Assembly: GCA_964609695.1 (NCBI GenBank) | Contig: CAZSSP010000009.1 | Coordinates: 1-64,000 of the forward strand | Length of the DNA: 64,000 bases | Direction of reading: 5' to 3' | Source: JAGNHS01 sp964609695 | GTDB taxonomy: Bacteria > Bdellovibrionota > UBA2428 | Shown here: one piece after another, positions 1-7,898 of the stretch | How positions within the stretch are numbered: the first letter of the stretch is position 1 | Layout: the number at the start of each line of letters is the position of its first letter | Notes under the pieces: model-generated | What the model was told of the DNA's origin: nothing | Seen by the model: the letters and a program-made list of their open reading frames with translations, nothing else | Databases searched by the model: none | Translations under genes and position numbers: made by a program

Positions 1-2
1 AC

Positions 3-413
3 GTTTCGAAAATCTCTGATCTTAAAGAAGGCATGCAACTTCCAGGACTCGTAACCAACGTTACAAACTTCGGCGCCTTTGTAGACATCGGCGTTCATCA
101 AGATGGTCTTGTGCATGTTTCGCAACTGGCAGATCGCTTTATAAAAAATCCTGCAGATGTGGTGCAACCCGGACAAAAAGTGCACGTGCGCGTAGTGGAA
201 GTCGATGTGGCCAAAAAACGCATCTCTCTCTCGATGCGCTCCCAAGACAAAAGCCAAAGCCCCGAGCGTCCTATAGAGTCGCGGCCTTCTGCCGCAACTA
301 ATGCTCGGCCAAACCACACTCCTAAAGCTGCTCCCGCAAAATCTTCGTTTGCAAATAATCCTTTTGCGGCGCTAGCTGGAATACAAACTGTTGGGAAGAA
401 GAAATCAGGTTAA
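3..413 (+). CDS. tex: Tex-like RNA-binding protein, C-terminal S1 domain (5' truncated by window edge)
   Basis: The reading frame is open from the window edge (VSKISDLKEGM...), so this is the 3' end of a gene, not a short gene starting at the first ATG (33). The visible part is an S1 RNA-binding domain with the very conserved NVTNFGAFVDIGVHQDGLVH stretch and the closing KKRISLSMR strand, which is typical of the C-terminus of Tex, a roughly 750-residue cytoplasmic RNA-binding accessory factor of transcription. The S1 domain is followed by a basic, Ala/Pro/Ser-rich tail of about 55 residues with no recognisable fold. The bulk of the protein (HTH, YqgF-like and HhH domains) is outside the window. 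Another S1 protein cannot be excluded, but the wording of the motif favours Tex. Confidence 0.85.
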   Translation, partial: VSKISDLKEGMQLPGLVTNVTNFGAFVDIGVHQDGLVHVSQLADRFIKNPADVVQPGQKVHVRVVEVDVAKKRISLSMRSQDKSQSPERPIESRPSAATNARPNHTPKAAPAKSSFANNPFAALAGIQTVGKKKSG

Positions 414-472
414 AACGAAGGCGATAAGGGCAATCTTTGCCGCTTGGGTGCGCTCTTCGCTCGCGACAAACG

Positions 473-482
473 NNNNNNNNNN
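473..482. other. Assembly gap (10 N)
   Basis: Ten N mark a scaffold join. The bases just before it (446-472) recur exactly at 682-708, so the gap probably sits in repeated sequence that broke the assembly. Gene order across this point should not be trusted. Confidence 0.98.
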
Positions 483-582
483 AATGGATTATCTACGCTA
501 AACCTAAATAATATTTTCAATAAACAAAGAACGACTCGCAATCTACCTATTCGCCTTATACGCAGTAACTGATTCGAGTTGT

Positions 583-676
583 AATGGTGGACTCGATCGG
601 GATCGAAGCGACGCGGGCTCTCGGGATTTTACCCCACCCTGCCCTCAAAAAGCGCCGCCCCCGCATGGGGGCTCCG
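583..676. repeat. Repeat copy 1: tRNA-Ala 3' end remnant plus GC-rich hairpin
   Basis: The first 25 bases (583-607) are identical to 15988-16012, the CCA end, acceptor strand and T-loop of the intact tRNA-Ala (minus strand). Similarity fades after the T-loop and the T-stem pairing is broken, so this is not a functional tRNA. The copy continues with a stretch ending in a GC-rich inverted repeat (GCGCCGCCCCC / GGGGGCTCCGC). The arrangement fits an att remnant left by integration at a tRNA 3' end. Confidence 0.7.
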
Positions 677-772
677 CTATAGGGTGCGCTCTTCGCTCGC
701 GACAAACGCTCGCTCGGTGCTCCCCCTTTTGCACATCAAAGCTTGCCTCAAGGGCAATCTTTGCCGCGCAAA

Positions 773-867
773 AATGGTGGACTCGATCGGGATCGAAGCG
801 ACGCGTGCTCTCGGGATTTTACCCCACCCTGGCCTTCAAAAAGCGCCGCCCCCGTGGGGGGCTCCGC
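773..867. repeat. Repeat copy 2: tRNA-Ala 3' end remnant plus GC-rich hairpin
   Basis: Second copy of the unit, 190 bases after the first and nearly identical over its full length. Bases 773-797 again match the tRNA-Ala 3' end exactly. Its GC-rich inverted repeat is better preserved (AAAAAGCG ... CGCTTTTT arms around 838-872) and could act as a terminator-like hairpin. Two tandem remnants suggest more than one integration, or a partial duplication, at the same tRNA target. Confidence 0.7.
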
Positions 868-882
868 TTTTTGGTGGAGGCG

Positions 883-1076
883 GTCCTAATCTAGTCGAAC
901 CACAGGCATTAACCGTCTCCATAGGGAGAAAGGTAGTCTGGCGAAAAGACCGAGTCGACCTTACCGAGCTGGCAAAACTACGGTGGGTCGACAAATGGAC
1001 AATTGAGCGACTTGCGAAGCACCTTGGGCTGGGAACTACCAGTATCAAAATGAATCTCAGGCGGCTCAGGAAATGA
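883..1076 (+). pseudogene. C-terminal helix-turn-helix fragment, possibly of a recombinase
   Basis: An open frame enters from the repeat-derived sequence upstream. Only its last ~65 residues look like protein: a short beta-rich piece (LTVSIGRKVVW) followed by a convincing helix-turn-helix (ELAKLRWVDKWTIERLAKHL, then GLGTTSIKMNLRRLRK). This kind of C-terminal HTH is seen at the ends of some site-specific recombinases; that identity is inference. There is no plausible start codon with a ribosome binding site in the unique part, so I read it as the truncated 3' end of a gene whose 5' part was lost, next to the tRNA remnant. Confidence 0.4.
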
Positions 1077-1085
1077 GGGTTCGAC

Positions 1086-1274
1086 ATGGAATCGTTACTT
1101 GGAAAACTGTTTTTGGCATATGCGCTTTACTATTTAGGTATGACTTTAACGGAGGTGCTGAATTGTAGATCAGGAGAGTGTCTAAGAAGGATTGAAAGGG
1201 CAAATTTGGACGTCCTAAAAATCGATTGGAAGCCAATTTCGGTATTCACAGAAGAAGCTAAAAAATTTAGGTGA
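1086..1274 (+). CDS. Small hypothetical protein
   Basis: A 62-residue ORF starting 9 bases after the stop of the HTH fragment, with a GAGGG ribosome-binding-like sequence 6 bases before its ATG. The N-terminal ~20 residues are hydrophobic (LLGKLFLAYALYYLGMTLTEVL); the rest is mixed and charged with a Cys pair (CRSGEC). I do not recognise a family. Its position directly behind the recombinase-like fragment suggests it belongs to the same old element. It is followed by an inverted repeat (GGCC-ACCT arms at about 1280-1317) that could end the transcript. Confidence 0.4.
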   Translation: MESLLGKLFLAYALYYLGMTLTEVLNCRSGECLRRIERANLDVLKIDWKPISVFTEEAKKFR

Positions 1275-1528
1275 AATATCGGCCCACCTATCAAGTTTGT
1301 AAGTTGTAGGTAGGCCATCGTCACAGTTCGATATTTTAAATCCCATTGAAACTACGGTGGATTAAAACTGTAAAATACCGCAGAAAATCCGTCTGCCAAT
1401 TGTTAACGCCGTTTCCTTACGCATAGAACGGTAGATAAGGAATACTTCTTGCTACCTATAGGTGCGCTCAACTATTCTTCAAATGGGACGTTTTTAAAAA
1501 TATCTCATTGTTCGATAGAAAGAAAAGT

Positions 1529-2008
1529 ATGATTAAAACTCAACCAGTTAAAAAACTATTATCTTCAGATTTTGGATTGATTATGGATGCTATTAGGCGT
1601 CTGGAAGAAGGCACTTGCTGCTTATTAGATGACGATAAAATTGCAGCAATAGATATATTTCAACGGTTAAAGCTGGCTCTAAAGGATCATGTAAGTTTCG
1701 AAGAGAGCAATCTTCCTGCCGTTGTAGAATATTTGAAACAAAAGGGACAAGACGCAGGCGGACTATCCACTCAGATGCACGAAGAACACCAACACATAAT
1801 GGGTTTGCTTGATGCAGCTGAACACGAACTTTTTGAAGCACATCCAATACCTTTTCGATCAGTTATTAAATCTGTTAAAAGCGCGCTACGTGATCACCTA
1901 CAAATAGAAGAGGATGTGCCTTATGAAATTTGGCGAAGTGATTTTGGTGAAGCGGCGCTCAAACGTATGGCAAAAAGAGCAGAGGATGGCTTTCTCGGTC
2001 TTGATTAG
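1529..2008 (+). CDS. Hemerythrin HHE domain protein
   Basis: A 159-residue helical protein with the metal ligands of the hemerythrin-like HHE cation-binding family spread over four helices: DHVSFEE in the second helix, HEEHQHIM in the third and DHLQIEED in the fourth. The family binds a di-iron centre and senses, carries or detoxifies O2 or NO; some members repair Fe-S clusters after nitrosative damage. Starting at the ATG (1529), preceded by GAAAG, is preferred over the TTG at 1508. It lies in the same island as a nitric oxide reductase and NnrS, which fits an NO-related role. The 230 bases upstream hold no gene; a hairpin (GGTAG ... CTACC, 1430-1456) is visible there. Confidence 0.8.
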   Translation: MIKTQPVKKLLSSDFGLIMDAIRRLEEGTCCLLDDDKIAAIDIFQRLKLALKDHVSFEESNLPAVVEYLKQKGQDAGGLSTQMHEEHQHIMGLLDAAEHELFEAHPIPFRSVIKSVKSALRDHLQIEEDVPYEIWRSDFGEAALKRMAKRAEDGFLGLD

Positions 2009-2072
2009 GAATCAAGTAGTTTGACTTTTTTTCCCAAGGGAACTTGGCGCAAGTGCTTAAGGTTTTAAAAAT

Positions 2073-2276
2073 ATGAATTTTCGTTCTTTTAGAAGATTGT
2101 TTTTTATCGTAATTGCTGCGATTGTTCGAAAGCTTTCTTCAGCACACGACCCAGTTGTCGAAGATTATAATTCGAGTCTTAGCCGAGCTACTGATCGTTG
2201 GGAGACAGATGGCGGCGCAATTGAACAAACAGAGACAATAGAGATCGCTCAAAAAAGATGCCGAAGTATCACCTAA
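2073..2276 (+). CDS. Small hypothetical protein with hydrophobic N-terminus
   Basis: A 67-residue ORF with a basic, hydrophobic N-terminus (RSFRRLFFIVIAAIVRKL) that could be a signal or anchor, and a polar acidic remainder. An AAGG lies about 10 bases before the ATG. It is 65 bases behind the hemerythrin gene in the same direction and ends 4 bases from the convergent DUF488 gene. I do not recognise a family and it may be spurious. Confidence 0.3.
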   Translation: MNFRSFRRLFFIVIAAIVRKLSSAHDPVVEDYNSSLSRATDRWETDGGAIEQTETIEIAQKRCRSIT

Positions 2277-2280
2277 AACA

Positions 2281-2874
2281 TCATATTTTTTCTTTAGATT
2301 TTAATCCGCTCGCATAATTGCGAGACAATGCGCTAACGGGATAGGTGACTTTTTTCCCGCGAACTTTTGCAAATGGAGTCAGTTTGTGTGGACGATGCGA
2401 AGATACGTTGAAAATGTCCTCGACAGGTAGTCCTTGAGCTAAAAGAGAATCTCCGACCAAGGAGCGATGACAGCGCCATGGCACAGCCTCAGCGCACATC
2501 ATTACCAATCGCTTGCGTTTTGATCGTGCAATCAAACGTCGCAAACTCTTAGAAAATTCTGCGCTTTGCATGTAGTCTGCATAGCCCCGAAATGAAGAAT
2601 TTCGCCAAGCTTTATTTACTGAATGCTTTCTTGCATGACGGAGACCGCCTAAGCCAGCCATATGTATATACTCAATGCCGTGACGAGCTAAAGATTTCTT
2701 CAAGCGCTGGCTGCCGAACTGAGGATTGTGATGAGACTTAGGGATGCTGCGGATATCCACCACCAGCTTAAGTTTATAAGAGTCTAGAATTTGAATAAAT
2801 TCGGAAAGTTTTCGGTTGGAGTGACCCACTGTAAAAATACGCACCGGTGAGGTGGTGCTCTTTTGAAGTGACAC
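2281..2874 (-). CDS. DUF488 family protein
   Basis: A 197-residue protein with the DUF488 signature: FTVGHSNRKLSEFIQIL at the N-terminus (residues ~14-30), VVDIRSIPKS, and the Cys-containing CAEAVPWRCHR motif in the second half. The family is widespread and of uncertain biochemistry, often found near DNA repair or stress genes. The gene starts with GTG and has only a weak ribosome binding site. It converges with the small ORF before it and follows the ClC gene on the same strand after about 70 bases. Assignment to the family is firm; function is unknown. Confidence 0.85.
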   Translation of the reverse strand: MSLQKSTTSPVRIFTVGHSNRKLSEFIQILDSYKLKLVVDIRSIPKSHHNPQFGSQRLKKSLARHGIEYIHMAGLGGLRHARKHSVNKAWRNSSFRGYADYMQSAEFSKSLRRLIARSKRKRLVMMCAEAVPWRCHRSLVGDSLLAQGLPVEDIFNVSSHRPHKLTPFAKVRGKKVTYPVSALSRNYASGLKSKEKI

Positions 2875-2943
2875 TCTTAAGCGCTATCATAAGTGGTACC
2901 TGCACACGAGTCTTAGTTTTGGTGAGGAGATTCAGGCTATACT

Positions 2944-4266
2944 CTAGGGATGTGGGTGGTATTCGTGAGGCACTTTAATACCTCGACGTGCAATCTTTTC
3001 AGTCATAATTGAATTTTCCATGAGCAGGCTTGAAATAAGATAAGCAACGGAGCAACTTGTTAAAAGTGGAATGAGGCTTAGGGGTTGCAATGTAGCTTCA
3101 AATACAAAAACTGTTGACGTAAGCACTGCGCGAGAACAACCGGAAAATAGCGCTGCCATTCCTGCAAGTGCCATAACGTGAGGATCGATGCCTGAGTTGG
3201 GAAATAAATAAATGAGTATGTGTCCAACTACCAATCCCAAGAGGCCCCCGAATGTTAGCAAAGGCGCAAGAGTGCCTCCTGAAGTTCCACTTCCTAATGC
3301 AATCGCCCAAGAAACAAATTTCCAAATGCAAAGAGCAATTGCCGCACTTATTGTAAAGTTACCACTCAGGGCTGCTGTAATGTTTTCATACCCAACTCCT
3401 AAACTGCGGGGTTCAATAAGGCCAATAATTCCAACTGCGAGCCCTCCAATGGCAGGCCACCACATCCAGTGAATGGGTAATTTTTCAAAGAGATCTTCTA
3501 CGGCATAAACTGATTTAGTTACAAGAACAGACAAGAGACCCATTATAAATCCGAGAAAAATAATTGCAATAAATGCTTCCGATCGAATCATTTCAAAACT
3601 GGGCATCGGAAAAACGGGGGCCGCATCAAGGAGCAATGGCCTCAAGGTTCCCGCAGTCGCAGCCGCCATTGCTACTGGAATAAAAGATTTTGCTCGGAAC
3701 TCAAACAACAAGAGTTCAACTGCGAGTAATACTGCTGATACAGGTGTGCTGAATATCGCCGTCATTCCCGCTGCTGCGCCAGCGGCCAAAAGAATTTTGC
3801 GTTCGGTTCCGCTGACTGGAAATAGTTGGCCTAGCAAACTCCCAAGTGCACCGCCCGTGGCAATGATAGGTCCTTCTGCACCAAAGGGACCACCTGTTCC
3901 AATGGCAACTGCTGAAGACAAAGGCTTCAGCCAAGTCATTCTTCGTGGAATTCGGCTGTCATCAATTAAAATCTTTTCCATGGCTTCAGGTATTCCGTGT
4001 CCTCGTATTGCAACAGATCCGAAGCGCGCCATGATACCTACGACAAGGCCACCAATCACAGGAATGAATATGCTCCAAAATCCTAAAGTATGAGCCCAGG
4101 GAGAAGCTGGAGAAAATGAAAATTGATGATGGTAAGCCGCATTTGTAACTAAGTTTATAAGTAACAAAAGACTTTTAGCGACGAGCACCGCCAATCCACC
4201 CAGAAGCATCGACAAGGCACAAATAAAAAGTAGTCGTCGACGTCTTTGAAGCTGATCGGTATGCAT
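2944..4266 (-). CDS. ClC family chloride channel/antiporter
   Basis: A 440-residue integral membrane protein with about ten hydrophobic segments and the ClC selectivity motifs in order: GHGIPE (89-94, the GSGIP position), GAEGP (129-133, with the gating glutamate at 131) and GSGTSGGTLAP (325-335, the GxFxP-type motif region). There is no CBS domain, as in most bacterial members. ClC proteins move Cl- through the inner membrane, often exchanging it for H+; some relatives export fluoride, but the motifs here match the chloride type better. The ATG start is at 4266. It is one of the cargo genes of the tRNA-linked island. Confidence 0.9.
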   Translation of the reverse strand: MHTDQLQRRRRLLFICALSMLLGGLAVLVAKSLLLLINLVTNAAYHHQFSFSPASPWAHTLGFWSIFIPVIGGLVVGIMARFGSVAIRGHGIPEAMEKILIDDSRIPRRMTWLKPLSSAVAIGTGGPFGAEGPIIATGGALGSLLGQLFPVSGTERKILLAAGAAAGMTAIFSTPVSAVLLAVELLLFEFRAKSFIPVAMAAATAGTLRPLLLDAAPVFPMPSFEMIRSEAFIAIIFLGFIMGLLSVLVTKSVYAVEDLFEKLPIHWMWWPAIGGLAVGIIGLIEPRSLGVGYENITAALSGNFTISAAIALCIWKFVSWAIALGSGTSGGTLAPLLTFGGLLGLVVGHILIYLFPNSGIDPHVMALAGMAALFSGCSRAVLTSTVFVFEATLQPLSLIPLLTSCSVAYLISSLLMENSIMTEKIARRGIKVPHEYHPHP

Positions 4267-4380
4267 TGAGTGTTTATATCTTTACGCTCTGCACCTTACA
4301 AAGTACGCAGTGTCGAAACGGCGCGTCATCGCCTATAGGAGGATTGGCGCCCTAAAATCATCGCTAAACTTGACGGTACT

Positions 4381-4770
4381 TCACGAGATATTAACCGGTT
4401 GGGCAACTGAAAGTACTTCGAGTGTGCATTGCTTAGCATTTGGAAAGGGCCACTCAATTCTTTGTCCAACTCGCAAGCCTATGAGGGCTGCGCCAACGGG
4501 TGACAATACTGAGATGCAATTTTCTTCTACGTTGCTTTCTTCAGGATAAGTCAATGTGATGCTTAATTCTTTGCCTGTTTCCAGATTTCGAAACTTTACG
4601 CGTGAATTCATAGCCACCACCTCTGGTGCGAGTTGATGGTCCTTTACAATTTGAGCACGATTGAGCTCATCTTCAAGCATATGGGTGATTTCTGAGTTAT
4701 TGGAGTTAATCAAAGTGGAGATCCTTTGAAAGTCACTTTGTTTAAGCACTAATGATTGAACGTTGTTCAT
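4381..4770 (-). CDS. rnk: Rnk-like / GreA-GreB C-terminal domain protein
   Basis: A 129-residue protein ending in the FKBP-like GreA/GreB C-terminal domain of the Rnk type (VVAMNSRVKFRNLETGKEL, then YPEE..., ISVLSPVGAALIGLRVGQ and IEWPFP). Rnk proteins bind RNA polymerase near the secondary channel and, unlike GreA, have only a short N-terminal part. The ATG at 4770 has a good AAAGGA ribosome binding site; a longer in-frame start at 4830 has none and would put coding sequence through the hairpin. It is divergent from the MreB-like gene. Rnk-like factors often accompany stress genes, which fits its place in this island. Confidence 0.8.
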   Translation of the reverse strand: MNNVQSLVLKQSDFQRISTLINSNNSEITHMLEDELNRAQIVKDHQLAPEVVAMNSRVKFRNLETGKELSITLTYPEESNVEENCISVLSPVGAALIGLRVGQRIEWPFPNAKQCTLEVLSVAQPVNIS

Positions 4771-4822
4771 GTAATTTTCCTTTCGATTAACAAGAAAATG
4801 GAAGTGTGTGTGATGTATTGAG

Positions 4823-4855
4823 CGGGGCACTAGCCCCGATAGGCTAGTTGTCCCG
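4823..4855 (-). promoter_or_regulatory. Hairpin in the leader of the Rnk-like gene
   Basis: Two mutually exclusive stems overlap: GGGGC-ACTA-GCCCC (4824-4837), and a longer imperfect stem pairing 4823-4835 with 4842-4855. It lies about 50 bases before the Rnk-like start codon and in the divergent region towards the MreB-like gene. A regulatory role is inference. Confidence 0.35.
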
Positions 4856-5061
4856 AATGGAAAGAATGATCATTTTTACCTTGCAGAGCATATCCTCAGT
4901 ATATCACGCTTAGTATTTAAACTGTATTCCTCGAAAATTAATACTTACTACAGGTTTTTCATCGAAATGATTGGGTTTTCACTTATCTTCGCGGCGCTGA
5001 CACTAAAGTAGGAAGAATAATAAATCGTTTTCAGTAGATATAGATTAGAATGTAAAAGAGC

Positions 5062-6084
5062 ATGTTCAATTTGCCACTTTTTCCTTCTTCAGGAATTGCA
5101 ATAGATTTAGGGACAAGAAATATTCGAGTTTCTGATCAAAAACAAATTCTGATTAGACAGCTTTCGGTGGCGGCTCGTTCAAACGAGCAGAATTCGAAGC
5201 TAATTATGGGAGAAATTGCGGAAGATTTATTTGAGCGCGAACCAGGCCATTACAAGCTTATTTCGCCCCTTGGTGAAGGAGTTATCAGTGACTTTGATCA
5301 TTGTAAATTGTTGCTGAAAGCCATATTTAAATCTTTAAATTTAGCCAGATTCAAAAGACATACAATTCTTATTTCTTCTCCTTTAGATATTACGCCGGTT
5401 GAATACAATGCATTTGCTGAAGTGGCTAAAAGTCTCGGATATGGAGAAGCAGAGCATATCCCCGAGCCGGTAGCCGCTGCCGTAGGGCTTATTCCTGATT
5501 TTATAAAAGAAAAGGGAGTGGTTTTAGTAGATGTGGGCGCAGGAATTACAGAGGCAGTGATTTTTTCCCTCGGTGGAATTGTTGCTAATTCTTCGCTAAG
5601 AATCGGTGGAGTTGATTTTGAAAAACAAATCATAGGATTTATTAGAAAATCTTTTGATTTCGAAATTGGTAGAAAAACAGCACTTAGATTATTAGACACT
5701 GTAGCCCAAGAACATCCTGATTCCTATTTGCAGCCAATTGTAATTCACGGCACAGATACAATTCGCAGGCTCCCCTCTACCTTGAATTTAGAACTTCCAC
5801 AGATTGAAACGTGTTTAGATAACCTTTTTAATAGAATCGTTGGAAGTGTGCTCAACCTTCTCGAAAAGTCATCCCCTGATCTTTCCAGTTATCATGTTGA
5901 TAATGGAATTTATCTTACAGGTGGCGCTTCGCAGTTTAAACGATTTCTAAGATTGTTGGAGAAGCGAACGGGATTAATGGCGAATCCTGATAGCCAGCCG
6001 CTTTGGGGCGTCTCTCGCGGTGAAATAGCATTACTGCAAAACCCTAAACTTAAAGCTTCAATTGTAAATCTATACAAAAAATAG
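5062..6084 (+). CDS. MreB/Hsp70-like actin-fold ATPase (MreB paralogue)
   Basis: A 340-residue protein of MreB length with the actin-ATPase motifs in order: IAIDLGTRNIRV (phosphate 1, ~residues 12-23), PEPVAAAVGL (connect 1), VLVDVGAGITEAVI (phosphate 2, ~154-167), GGVDFEKQI and YLTGGASQF (adenosine motif, ~283). MreB forms membrane-bound filaments that guide cell wall synthesis. This copy is divergent and stands alone, with no mreC, mreD, pbp2 or rodA nearby. It sits among nitric-oxide and stress genes in the putative island, so it is more likely an accessory actin homologue than the housekeeping mreB. It converges with nnrS. Confidence 0.8.
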   Translation: MFNLPLFPSSGIAIDLGTRNIRVSDQKQILIRQLSVAARSNEQNSKLIMGEIAEDLFEREPGHYKLISPLGEGVISDFDHCKLLLKAIFKSLNLARFKRHTILISSPLDITPVEYNAFAEVAKSLGYGEAEHIPEPVAAAVGLIPDFIKEKGVVLVDVGAGITEAVIFSLGGIVANSSLRIGGVDFEKQIIGFIRKSFDFEIGRKTALRLLDTVAQEHPDSYLQPIVIHGTDTIRRLPSTLNLELPQIETCLDNLFNRIVGSVLNLLEKSSPDLSSYHVDNGIYLTGGASQFKRFLRLLEKRTGLMANPDSQPLWGVSRGEIALLQNPKLKASIVNLYKK

Positions 6085-6153
6085 TGACTTCAGTTTTGTA
6101 ACAGGAGCCGCTCCATAATGGCTGAAAAACTTTAGCCAAAACTAGGATTTTTT

Positions 6154-7266
6154 TTAAGAGTCAAGTTGCCCAAAGTTTTCAAAAATTCTTGGTAAGAAAT
6201 ACTTTGCCCATACTGTAGCTCCAATTACAAAAGAGGCCGAAGCATAGGCTAAATGTTTTTCATAACTTTCGGGGATAAATACAGCTGCTATTCTTGTGAG
6301 TGCGGCAAGGCAGATGAAGAATATTGCAGTTTTGATATATGGATTCTTTTCTTCAGCGCTGAGTCCATAGTTACCATGAGAAAGTATAACCCTAGATGCG
6401 ACCATAAAGGTTAATAGGCTAAATCCGGTAATGTAAATTGTATGAAGCGCTTCAAGTCGGTATTGAGGCGTAATTGCCAGTGCCCACAATCCAATCAATG
6501 TACTCATCGTCGCAATTTTTATACCGACACCAACTGCATTTTTTCGCTCATTCTTAGCAGTTATTTTCCAACCGAAAGCAACTAAACCAGTCGCTAACGC
6601 TGCCCTAAGATAAGGCGCCCAGAAATAACCGTAAACCTCATAGAGGACTAAAGACAATGTCATAAGCAAGCCAACCAAAAAGAAAATCCATTTGTTTCCG
6701 ATTTTTGATTTTTGAGGGATACCCAGAATTCTTGGAATCAAAAAGGTTCCAATTCCAAGAACAAGGCAAAGCATGAAGTTCTGGTAGAATAAGGCTGCAC
6801 CTACTGTGGGTTGACCTGTGAGAACAAGTATCGACCCTAAGAATACAGAAAAAATTCCCCAGAAAAGCATTGGAAAAAAATTTGGAATTGGGACTTCTGT
6901 GCGAATAAATCTTCGAATGCCAAAGAAGAAAATGAAGATAGAGGTAACTAAGGTGCCTACAAAAAACATTTTTTCTGTAGAATCATAAACACCAACAGTA
7001 ACAATCCATCCCATTAAAAGTGATGTACTAAGAAATTCGTAGCGATGAGCTGTTGGGGTTTGGGTCAATCGAGGAAGTGCCGTCATCAAGAACCCAATGG
7101 CATAGCTAAGCAGAAAAACGCCCATCATTAGATGCGCATGAAGACGGCCAGGATAGGGGAGACTGGGAATGAGCGCAGTTGCGATCCAAACTGAAACTCC
7201 GATAAGAGAAGCAAAGAGCCCAACAAAGAAAAATGGGCGGTAAGGATTAGCTAGATTTTTAGACAT
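6154..7266 (-). CDS. nnrS: NnrS family haem-copper membrane protein
   Basis: A 370-residue polytopic membrane protein with about ten to twelve hydrophobic helices. The N-terminal RPFFFVGLF and the HAHLMMGVFLLSYAIGFL region with the following LPRLT are characteristic of NnrS, which in several bacteria protects against nitrosative stress by limiting formation of dinitrosyl-iron complexes. I prefer the ATG at 7266, preceded by GGAGAAGG, over the one at 7317. About 60 bases upstream is a palindrome, TTGTACATCTATACAA (7325-7340), similar to the one before norZ. The neighbours, an Rrf2 regulator and a quinol nitric oxide reductase, make an NO-response group. Confidence 0.85.
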   Translation of the reverse strand: MSKNLANPYRPFFFVGLFASLIGVSVWIATALIPSLPYPGRLHAHLMMGVFLLSYAIGFLMTALPRLTQTPTAHRYEFLSTSLLMGWIVTVGVYDSTEKMFFVGTLVTSIFIFFFGIRRFIRTEVPIPNFFPMLFWGIFSVFLGSILVLTGQPTVGAALFYQNFMLCLVLGIGTFLIPRILGIPQKSKIGNKWIFFLVGLLMTLSLVLYEVYGYFWAPYLRAALATGLVAFGWKITAKNERKNAVGVGIKIATMSTLIGLWALAITPQYRLEALHTIYITGFSLLTFMVASRVILSHGNYGLSAEEKNPYIKTAIFFICLAALTRIAAVFIPESYEKHLAYASASFVIGATVWAKYFLPRIFENFGQLDS

Positions 7267-7324
7267 TTGAGTAATATTCCTTCTCCTAAGGAAGATCTCT
7301 ACTGAGACTGGAGTCAATTAAATA

Positions 7325-7340
7325 TTGTACATCTATACAA
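7325..7340. promoter_or_regulatory. Candidate Rrf2-family operator upstream of nnrS
   Basis: TTGTACATCTATACAA is an interrupted palindrome (TTGTA-N6-TACAA) 59 bases before the nnrS start. It shares a TG-ACAT-TAT core with the palindrome before norZ. It overlaps a TACAAT that could be the -10 box on the minus strand. Binding by the adjacent regulator is inference. Confidence 0.5.
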
Positions 7341-7394
7341 GAAGTAGCCTTCTTGAGGCGCTCACATTTAAAGTCTAGTAGCTTGTTCAAAAGT

Positions 7395-7835
7395 TTATTT
7401 AGCAAGTGGGAACTCACAAGGAGTAGAGTTTTTAACTAAACTTCTTGTTGGAACTAACTCGCTTAAAGTCGAGCTGGCAAATGCCTTCTCTACCAACTCC
7501 ATAGCGTTATCAAGCCTCCTATGAAGTGCGCAAAGATTCGTGCCATGCGATTTTAAACCTAAGGGACATTTGCGTATGCGCGGTAGAGGATCAACTGCTT
7601 GTACAACTTCAAGAATCGTTAGCTCTTCGGGTTTTTTAAACAACCGAAACCCGCCCTTAGCGCCTCTCAGACTCATGATAAGCTTTGCCTTCGTCAATTG
7701 CTGAAGAACTTTGGATAAATAATCTGGTGGAACTTTCGAAAGTTTAGCAATTTCGGCGGTCGTCCATTGCCTCTCAATGTCTGAACAAAGTATGACCATA
7801 GCTCGCAGGGCATATTCGGTCGTTTGAGAAATCAC
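7395..7835 (-). CDS. Rrf2 family transcriptional regulator (NsrR-like role)
   Basis: A 146-residue Rrf2 protein: N-terminal winged helix (TEYALRAMVIL ... TTAEIAKLSKVPPDYLSKVL), the glycine-rich wing SLRGAKGGFRL, and a cysteine region KCPLGLKSHGTNLCALHRRL with Cys90 and Cys102. Rrf2 proteins such as NsrR and IscR bind Fe-S clusters and repress stress genes; NsrR loses repression when NO attacks its cluster. The spacing here (C-x11-C) differs from the three-cysteine NsrR and IscR pattern, so the cluster ligand set may differ. Its place between nnrS and norZ, which it probably regulates along with itself, supports an NO-sensing role. The ATG start at 7835 opens a 107-base divergent intergenic region. 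Confidence 0.85.
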   Translation of the reverse strand: MISQTTEYALRAMVILCSDIERQWTTAEIAKLSKVPPDYLSKVLQQLTKAKLIMSLRGAKGGFRLFKKPEELTILEVVQAVDPLPRIRKCPLGLKSHGTNLCALHRRLDNAMELVEKAFASSTLSELVPTRSLVKNSTPCEFPLAK

Positions 7836-7898
7836 ATCTTAATTTCTAACATGCTTCCACTCCTTTTCCCATTTGGCTAATTTCCTTTTACTCAATAC

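Larger units (their letters stand above)
414..882. other. Gene-poor repeat-rich junction between tex and the island
   Basis: No convincing gene is visible. The segment is a mosaic of short repeats: an 18-base element with an internal GGCAA/TTGCC hairpin at 426-443 and 750-767, a 27-base element at 446-472 and 682-708, and two copies (from 583 and 773) of a longer unit starting with the 3' end of a tRNA-Ala gene. Open frames over it are low-complexity translations of these repeats. Confidence 0.7.

Noticed and set aside
684..882. N-terminal part of the open frame 684-1076
   Set aside because: It is a translation of the tandem tRNA-remnant repeats and of a GC-rich hairpin, with no ribosome binding site; only the C-terminal HTH part looks like protein.
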